The notes beneath the pieces are model-generated. The model was not told the DNA's origin, searched no databases, and saw nothing but the letters and a program-made list of their open reading frames with translations. A stretch of DNA of 9,364 bases from Methylococcaceae bacterium (GTDB taxonomy: Bacteria > Pseudomonadota > Gammaproteobacteria > Methylococcales > Methylococcaceae), in NCBI GenBank assembly GCA_028678445.1, contig JAJRDJ010000004.1:1-9364 (forward strand), written 5' to 3'. Shown one piece after another: positions 5,381 to 9,364 of this stretch; within the stretch, counting starts at the first letter, position 1; every line of letters starts with the position of its first letter. Both the position numbers and the translations under genes were made by a program.

Positions 5381-7255
5381 ATGCTCCAAGCGATTCGCGA
5401 ACGTGCGCACGGAATTTTTGCCTGGGTCATGTTGATCGCAATCGGTGTTCCCTTCGGGTTGTGGGGCATCCAGAATTACATCGATACAGGTAAGGAAAAG
5501 CCTGCGGCCGTGGTGGGCGACCGGGAGATCTTTGACCGAGAGGTCACCAAGGCTTACGAACAGAGTCTGAATAACCTGGTTGGCATCGATGATTTTGATG
5601 AAAAAAAGCTGCGGCAGGATGCGCTTGAGCGCTTGATCCGGGAGGAAGTTCTCGCACAGAGCGCGGAAGCCAAATCACTGGCGGTGTCCGATACCGAAGC
5701 GAGGAGCTTCGTCCAGACCCTGCCCTACTTCCAGACCGACGGCAAATTCGACAAGGATAAATACAAGGTCATGCTGTCCGCCCAAGGCATGACTCCCAAC
5801 CAGTTCGTAGCGCAAATCCGCCGGGCCTTGCTGATGGAGCAATTCCAGCGCAGCGTCCTGGACAGTGCTTTTGTGACCAAGGGCGAACTTGAAACTCTCT
5901 TGCGACTGAAGAATCAGGAGCGCGATCTGGAATATGTGAAGATCCCCCTCGCCCCGGTAACCCGGAATTTCACCGATGCCGAGATCGAAGCCTGGTACCA
6001 GCAACATCTCGCGGATTATCGCAATCCCGAAAAGGTTTCCGTCGAGTATCTCGCGCTGAATCTTGAAGATTTGGCCCGGGAGGTGCAAGTCAGCGAGGAG
6101 GATCTGCACAAGCTCTATGAGGAGCAGAAGGCCAGCTTTGGCACACCGGAACGGCGCAAGATAAGTCACATCCTGATTGCCGTCGAAGGTTCCGGCGAGG
6201 CGGCGGAAAAAGCCGCGCAGGCCAAGGCGGAATCAATTCGTGAGCGTCTGGTCAAGGGTGAGGATTTCGTCAAGCTCGCTCAGGAGGCATCGAGCGATTC
6301 CGTTTCCGGAAAATCTGGGGGAGACCTCGGCTTCCTCGACAAGGATGCTCAGGAGGAAGCCTTCACCAAGGCGGCCGAAAGCCTGAATGAGGGAGAAATC
6401 TCGGCGCCGGTGAAAACCTCTTTCGGCTATCACCTGATCAAGCTCACCCAACTGGTGCCCGCGAAAATCAAATCCTTTGAAGAAGTCAGGGAAGAATTGC
6501 GCAAGCTGGCCCAGCACAACGGTGCCGAAACCAGCTTCTATGAGAAGGGACAGAAGCTGACCGAACAAACGTTTGAACAACCCGACACCCTGGAACCGGC
6601 GGCCCGGCAATTGAATTTGAAAGTGCAAGTGACCGGCCCGTTTACCCGTGAAGCGGGTGAAGGTCTCGCGGCCGAGGAAGCCGTGCGGAAGGCGGCGTTC
6701 AGCGAGGAAGTGCTCGGGGGCCGTAACAGCGATCCTATTGAATTGGGGAATGAAAAGGCCGTAGTCCTGCGGATCAAGGACCACCAGCCTGCGACCGACA
6801 AGCCGCTGGCCGAGGTCCGAGAGGCGGTGATTGCCCGCTTGCGCGACCAAGAGGCCCGCGCCGAAACCGCCAAGCGTTCACAACAGTTGCAGACGGCGGT
6901 TCGCTCCGGCAAATCCCTGGCCGAAGCGGCCAAGGGCCTGGGTCTTGAAACCAGCAAGAGCGGCTTCATTCGCCGGGAAAATGACAAACTACCCCCGGAA
7001 CTGGTGCGTGCTGCCTTCAACGCCGCGCGTCCGGCGGCCGATAAGGCCACTCCGGGAGAAGTGGCCTTGCCCGATGGAAGCCAGTTCGTCTTCCGTATCA
7101 CGGCCGTGAAGGACGGTGCGGCCAATGTCGCCGATGCCAAAGAGCAAACCACCGTCAGCGAGTTCCTGATGAGAAACGAAGCCCAGCGCGAATTCGGTTC
7201 TTTTGTAGAGCGCCTGCGCGAACTGGCGGACGTCACACTCAAGTCAACCGACTGA
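5381..7255 (+). CDS. ppiD: Periplasmic folding chaperone / parvulin PpiD
   Basis: PpiD is an inner-membrane-anchored periplasmic chaperone that acts near the SecYEG translocon on emerging exported proteins. The 624 residues are close to the E. coli length of 623. One N-terminal membrane anchor spans about residues 11-30 (GIFAWVMLIAIGVPFGLWGI). A SurA/PpiD-type N-terminal chaperone region follows (about 35-190), then a parvulin domain (about 260-360) and a divergent C-terminal region. The parvulin hallmarks are His263 in ISHILI, Asp306 in SSDSVS, GGDLGF, and Phe348-Gly-Tyr-His351. The ATG at 5381 has AAGG at 5368-5371 and places the membrane anchor properly. The in-frame ATG at 5315 overlaps the terminator T-run and is unlikely. 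Position downstream of hupB matches the E. coli order. In E. coli the gene is linked to envelope and heat stress; I see no clear control site here. Confidence 0.94.
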   Translation: MLQAIRERAHGIFAWVMLIAIGVPFGLWGIQNYIDTGKEKPAAVVGDREIFDREVTKAYEQSLNNLVGIDDFDEKKLRQDALERLIREEVLAQSAEAKSLAVSDTEARSFVQTLPYFQTDGKFDKDKYKVMLSAQGMTPNQFVAQIRRALLMEQFQRSVLDSAFVTKGELETLLRLKNQERDLEYVKIPLAPVTRNFTDAEIEAWYQQHLADYRNPEKVSVEYLALNLEDLAREVQVSEEDLHKLYEEQKASFGTPERRKISHILIAVEGSGEAAEKAAQAKAESIRERLVKGEDFVKLAQEASSDSVSGKSGGDLGFLDKDAQEEAFTKAAESLNEGEISAPVKTSFGYHLIKLTQLVPAKIKSFEEVREELRKLAQHNGAETSFYEKGQKLTEQTFEQPDTLEPAARQLNLKVQVTGPFTREAGEGLAAEEAVRKAAFSEEVLGGRNSDPIELGNEKAVVLRIKDHQPATDKPLAEVREAVIARLRDQEARAETAKRSQQLQTAVRSGKSLAEAAKGLGLETSKSGFIRRENDKLPPELVRAAFNAARPAADKATPGEVALPDGSQFVFRITAVKDGAANVADAKEQTTVSEFLMRNEAQREFGSFVERLRELADVTLKSTD

Positions 7256-7256
7256 A

Positions 7257-7279
7257 GCGGATGGGACTATGCGATCCGC
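7257..7279 (+). other. Small hairpin after ppiD
   Basis: GCGGAT (7257-7262) pairs with ATCCGC (7274-7279) around an 11-base loop, starting two bases after the ppiD stop. No T-run follows. It may protect the 3' end of the mRNA or be chance. Confidence 0.3.
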
Positions 7280-7312
7280 GCTGGGTAGCGGGCTCGTCGT
7301 GTCTTTGAAGAC

Positions 7313-7348
7313 CGACCGGGTGCATTGCCCGCCATGGGCACCCGGTCG
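7313..7348. terminator. Large inverted repeat between convergent genes, probable bidirectional 3'-end hairpin
   Basis: CGACCGGGTGC (7313-7323) and GCACCCGGTCG (7338-7348) form a perfect 11-bp stem with a 14-base loop, lying between the ends of ppiD (plus) and the AI-2E gene (minus). The position fits a shared transcription end for both genes. No T-run flanks either side, so it is not a canonical intrinsic terminator. An overlapping alternative stem, TGCCC (7326-7330) with GGGCA (7336-7340), is shorter. Confidence 0.5.
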
Positions 7349-7360
7349 CTGGACCCGCGT

Positions 7361-8323
7361 TCAGGTTTCCGTGTCGGACCGCTGATCAAGCCAGGTAAAA
7401 AACGCAGTGTAAGCCACCGCCAGCAAGGTGGTCCCGAGGAAAATCCCGACAAATCCCCAGGCCAGTAGGCCGCCCATGATCAACAGGAAGGGAAGAGGAC
7501 TCGACAAACCGATGAAGTAGGGTTTGATGAAATTGTCCATCACGTTGATGGCAATCCCCCACACGACGGTAAAGACCGCCCAGGTATTCTGATCCACGTG
7601 CGCCAGCCAGGCGGCAGCCGGTATCCAGATAACGCTGGTGCTAAGCTGCATGACGGCCGATAGGAAGCACAGGAGACCCAGTATCGGCGCGGCAGCAATC
7701 CCTGCCAGCGCGAAGCCCAGACCAGACAGGATTGCCTGGATCAGCGCGGTACCGATCACCCCCAGCGAAACACCCCGCACCGTGTTGGCGGCTATGCGGG
7801 TTGCCTGGAGGCCCGCCGTGCCGCCGATACGCTGCGCCAGTCGTCCGGCGACGGCGGCGGCGGCCTCCCCGTAAGAATACAACAGCCCGGCCATGCCCAC
7901 GGCCAGGACGATATTTAAAGCGTTCAGCGCTACCCCCGCGCCACCTTGCAACAACCATTTGCCCAGCGTGGCCAGCAAGGGCCGAATTTTGGCGGGATCC
8001 AGCAGGGTGGAGAGTTTTCCCGCCCGCCAGTCGGCATCCAGGCTTTCTCCGAGTAGCGGCACACTGGCCAGCCATGCCGGCGGCTCGCCGCGAGCCCAAG
8101 CCAGCACCTGTTCGAGGAGTCCGTCGATATTGGGCACGTGCTCGGCCAGCGCGCTGAGTGCCAGAATGGCGGGTACAACGAAGACCAGCAACTGAATCAG
8201 CGTGAGTATCGCGGCAGCCAGTTTTCTGCGTCCTCCCAGCCAGCGGGACAGGGACAGGTAATACGGCCAGGTCGAGAGGGACAGGATCGTCGCCCAGATG
8301 AAGGGCGGGACGAACGGCGACAC
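7361..8323 (-). CDS. AI-2E family transporter, main reading frame (5' end frameshifted)
   Basis: This is a polytopic inner-membrane protein of the AI-2E (TqsA/YdiK-like) family. Members are proposed exporters of autoinducer-2 or, in other cases, Na+/H+ antiporters; the substrate here is unknown. The 320-residue open frame from a GTG at 8323 shows hydrophobic spans at about 5-26, 34-58, 130-150, 185-225, 245-262 and 277-310. It has the family-typical soluble stretch after the second span and the conserved C-terminal region DNFIKPYFIG (263-272). In the final motif GIFLG is followed by Thr298 where relatives usually have Pro. The GTG falls inside the first membrane span and lacks a ribosome-binding site, so it is unlikely to be the native start. 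Upstream codons in this frame (LGYACLQI) continue the span. The natural beginning lies in another frame, at 8344-8418. Confidence 0.85.
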   Translation of the reverse strand: MSPFVPPFIWATILSLSTWPYYLSLSRWLGGRRKLAAAILTLIQLLVFVVPAILALSALAEHVPNIDGLLEQVLAWARGEPPAWLASVPLLGESLDADWRAGKLSTLLDPAKIRPLLATLGKWLLQGGAGVALNALNIVLAVGMAGLLYSYGEAAAAVAGRLAQRIGGTAGLQATRIAANTVRGVSLGVIGTALIQAILSGLGFALAGIAAAPILGLLCFLSAVMQLSTSVIWIPAAAWLAHVDQNTWAVFTVVWGIAINVMDNFIKPYFIGLSSPLPFLLIMGGLLAWGFVGIFLGTTLLAVAYTAFFTWLDQRSDTET

Positions 8324-8343
8324 GATCTGCAGACAGGCATACC

Positions 8344-8418
8344 CTAGCCCCCCACCACCAGCAACAATACGCTGCGCTCGATCATAAGTGCGCTGTTCAT
8401 AATGGCCTTGACGCTCAT
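8344..8418 (-). pseudogene. N-terminal fragment of the AI-2E transporter, separated by a frameshift
   Basis: An ATG at 8418, preceded by a modest GAGAG ribosome-binding site nine bases away, opens a 24-codon frame. It encodes MSVKAIMNSALM, then IERSVLLLVVGG, and ends in TAG at 8346-8344. The hydrophobic end fits directly onto LGYACLQIVSPFVPP of the main frame to form a normal first membrane span. The two frames meet at a six-G tract (plus-strand C6, 8348-8353). One extra G, or a -1 ribosomal shift on G GGG GGC, would give a 352-residue protein of normal family length. It may be a true lesion, a recoding or slippage site, or a sequence error. The whole gene would then be 7361-8418. Confidence 0.75.
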
Positions 8419-8481
8419 GGACGGATACTCTCGGGATGTTGAAACAATCGGTTCTACAGTCGCAGACCCGAAGGGAAAGAT

Positions 8482-9364
8482 TTACGGAAATATGCTGGCT
8501 TCGCGCGGACGCGGAGTCTCGGCCTTGCGTTGCGCTCCTAATACCCAGCCGCCACCCATCGCCCGATACAGTTGAATGGCGGCGATAAAGGTATCGTTAC
8601 GGGCCTTGATCAGGTCGATCTCGGCATCGTAAAGCTGACGCAGGGAGTCGAGAACGACCAGATACGGCGTGTAGCCCTCGTCGAACTGTAAACGCGAGAG
8701 ACGCACATAATTTTTGACGGCGGTCACCCTGAGTTCCTGGAAATCCAGCCGTTCCAGGGATTTCTGGCCAGCTATCAGGGCATCCTCGAATTCCCGGAAC
8801 GCGGTGATGATCGCCCGCTGGTAACCCGCGAGGGCTGCCCGTTGAATAGCCTCGGCCGCCTGTACCTGGCCCGCGATCTTGCCGGCGGTGATGATGGGGC
8901 CGATGATCTGCATGCCCGCCGACCAGAACGTGGCCCCGGGCATGAACAGCTGGTCGATGTTTTGCGCGGCCTGCCCGCCCATGGCTGTCAGCAAGACTTT
9001 CTGGAAATATTCGCCCCGGGCGACGCCGATACGGGCAGAAGCCGCTGCCAGATTCTGTTCCGCCTGTTGAATGTCGGGACGCCGCCGCAATAACTCGGAT
9101 GGCAAGCCCGCAGGGACTGCCGGCAGTCGCAATTCATTCAAAGCTTGGCCTCGGGGGATGGGGCCTGGATTCTTCCCCAGCAGCAGACTCAAAGCATGCT
9201 CGGCCTCAGCGATCTGTTGTTCGAACAAGGGCGCCAGCGCCCCGCGGCGTTCCAGCTCCGAAAGCGACTGGGTCAACTCGATTTCCGAGCTGTAGCCCAT
9301 GTCGAGCCGCGTCCGGGCGATGCGGACTTCTTCGGTAAGTGTGTCAATAATGCTGCGCGTCGCC
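8482..9364 (-). CDS. Outer-membrane efflux protein, OprM/NodT type (5' part beyond window)
   Basis: This is the C-terminal 293 residues of a TolC-like outer-membrane channel, the outer part of a tripartite efflux pump. The family forms trimers that span the outer membrane and reach across the periplasm. The diagnostic stretch is LPAVPAGLPSELLRRRPDI, which follows LLGKNPGPIP at the repeat boundary of NodT-family proteins. Further on are GPIITAGKI and a long helical segment with FREFEDALIAG, matching the second structural repeat. The usual YFP near the second strand reads EYFQK here. The end (AMGGGWVLG) is typical. The N-terminus and any lipoprotein signal lie outside the window. The AI-2E gene starts 63 nt downstream on the same strand with no terminator visible, so they may be cotranscribed. 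Pump partners, if present, would be expected further right. Confidence 0.9.
   Translation of the reverse strand, partial: ATRSIIDTLTEEVRIARTRLDMGYSSEIELTQSLSELERRGALAPLFEQQIAEAEHALSLLLGKNPGPIPRGQALNELRLPAVPAGLPSELLRRRPDIQQAEQNLAAASARIGVARGEYFQKVLLTAMGGQAAQNIDQLFMPGATFWSAGMQIIGPIITAGKIAGQVQAAEAIQRAALAGYQRAIITAFREFEDALIAGQKSLERLDFQELRVTAVKNYVRLSRLQFDEGYTPYLVVLDSLRQLYDAEIDLIKARNDTFIAAIQLYRAMGGGWVLGAQRKAETPRPREASIFP

Noticed and set aside
6538..7242. 234-codon open frame on the minus strand within ppiD
   Set aside because: It is Ser/Arg/Ala-rich antisense sequence, typical of a shadow frame, and ppiD itself is intact.
8324..8443. The GTG frame of the AI-2E gene stays open further upstream, so the frameshift might be unreal
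   Set aside because: That upstream frame has no ATG, GTG or TTG start before 8323 and encodes polar residues (HERQGHYEQRTYDRAQR). The other frame gives an ATG with a ribosome-binding site and a hydrophobic segment that completes the first membrane span.

Overview
The window carries a conserved proteobacterial protein-quality-control locus in the order clpP, clpX, lon, hupB, ppiD. Two tRNA genes, Val(UAC) and Asp(GUC), sit between hupB and ppiD, and two membrane-transport genes follow on the opposite strand. The same gene order (without these tRNAs in that place) is known from Escherichia coli. Protein-level resemblance to E. coli and Pseudomonas, GC-rich coding sequence and CCA-encoding tRNAs point to a gammaproteobacterium, or less likely a betaproteobacterium. 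I cannot name the genus.

Left part, plus strand (25-5316). clpP and clpX encode the peptidase and the AAA+ unfoldase of ClpXP. They are separated by a 107-nt G-rich spacer holding a G-quadruplex motif, and clpX ends in a strong intrinsic terminator. lon, the other main cytosolic ATP-dependent protease, follows as its own unit with a plausible heat-shock (sigma-32-like) promoter. A 224-nt spacer with an inverted repeat directly next to a sigma-70-like promoter leads to hupB, the nucleoid protein HU-beta. Only 11 nt separate the hupB stop from the tRNA-Val 5' end, and the tRNA pair ends in a terminator, so hupB and the two tRNAs probably share a transcript.

Middle (5381-7255). ppiD encodes a periplasmic, membrane-anchored chaperone/parvulin that handles newly exported proteins. 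Its parvulin domain keeps the hallmark residues. It converges on the next gene, and the 105-nt gap holds a perfect 11-bp inverted repeat.

Right part, minus strand (7361-9364). An AI-2E family membrane transporter gene lies downstream of the 3' part of an outer-membrane efflux (OprM/NodT type) gene that runs off the window edge. The transporter reading frame is broken near its 5' end at a six-base G tract. The frame-0 start region ends in TAG exactly where a -1 shift on the heptamer G GGG GGC would restore a full-length 352-residue protein. This is the most unusual feature here. It may be a real mutation, a phase-variable or recoded site, or a sequencing error. Everything else is ordinary core genome, and I see no undescribed multi-gene system, mobile element or CRISPR array.
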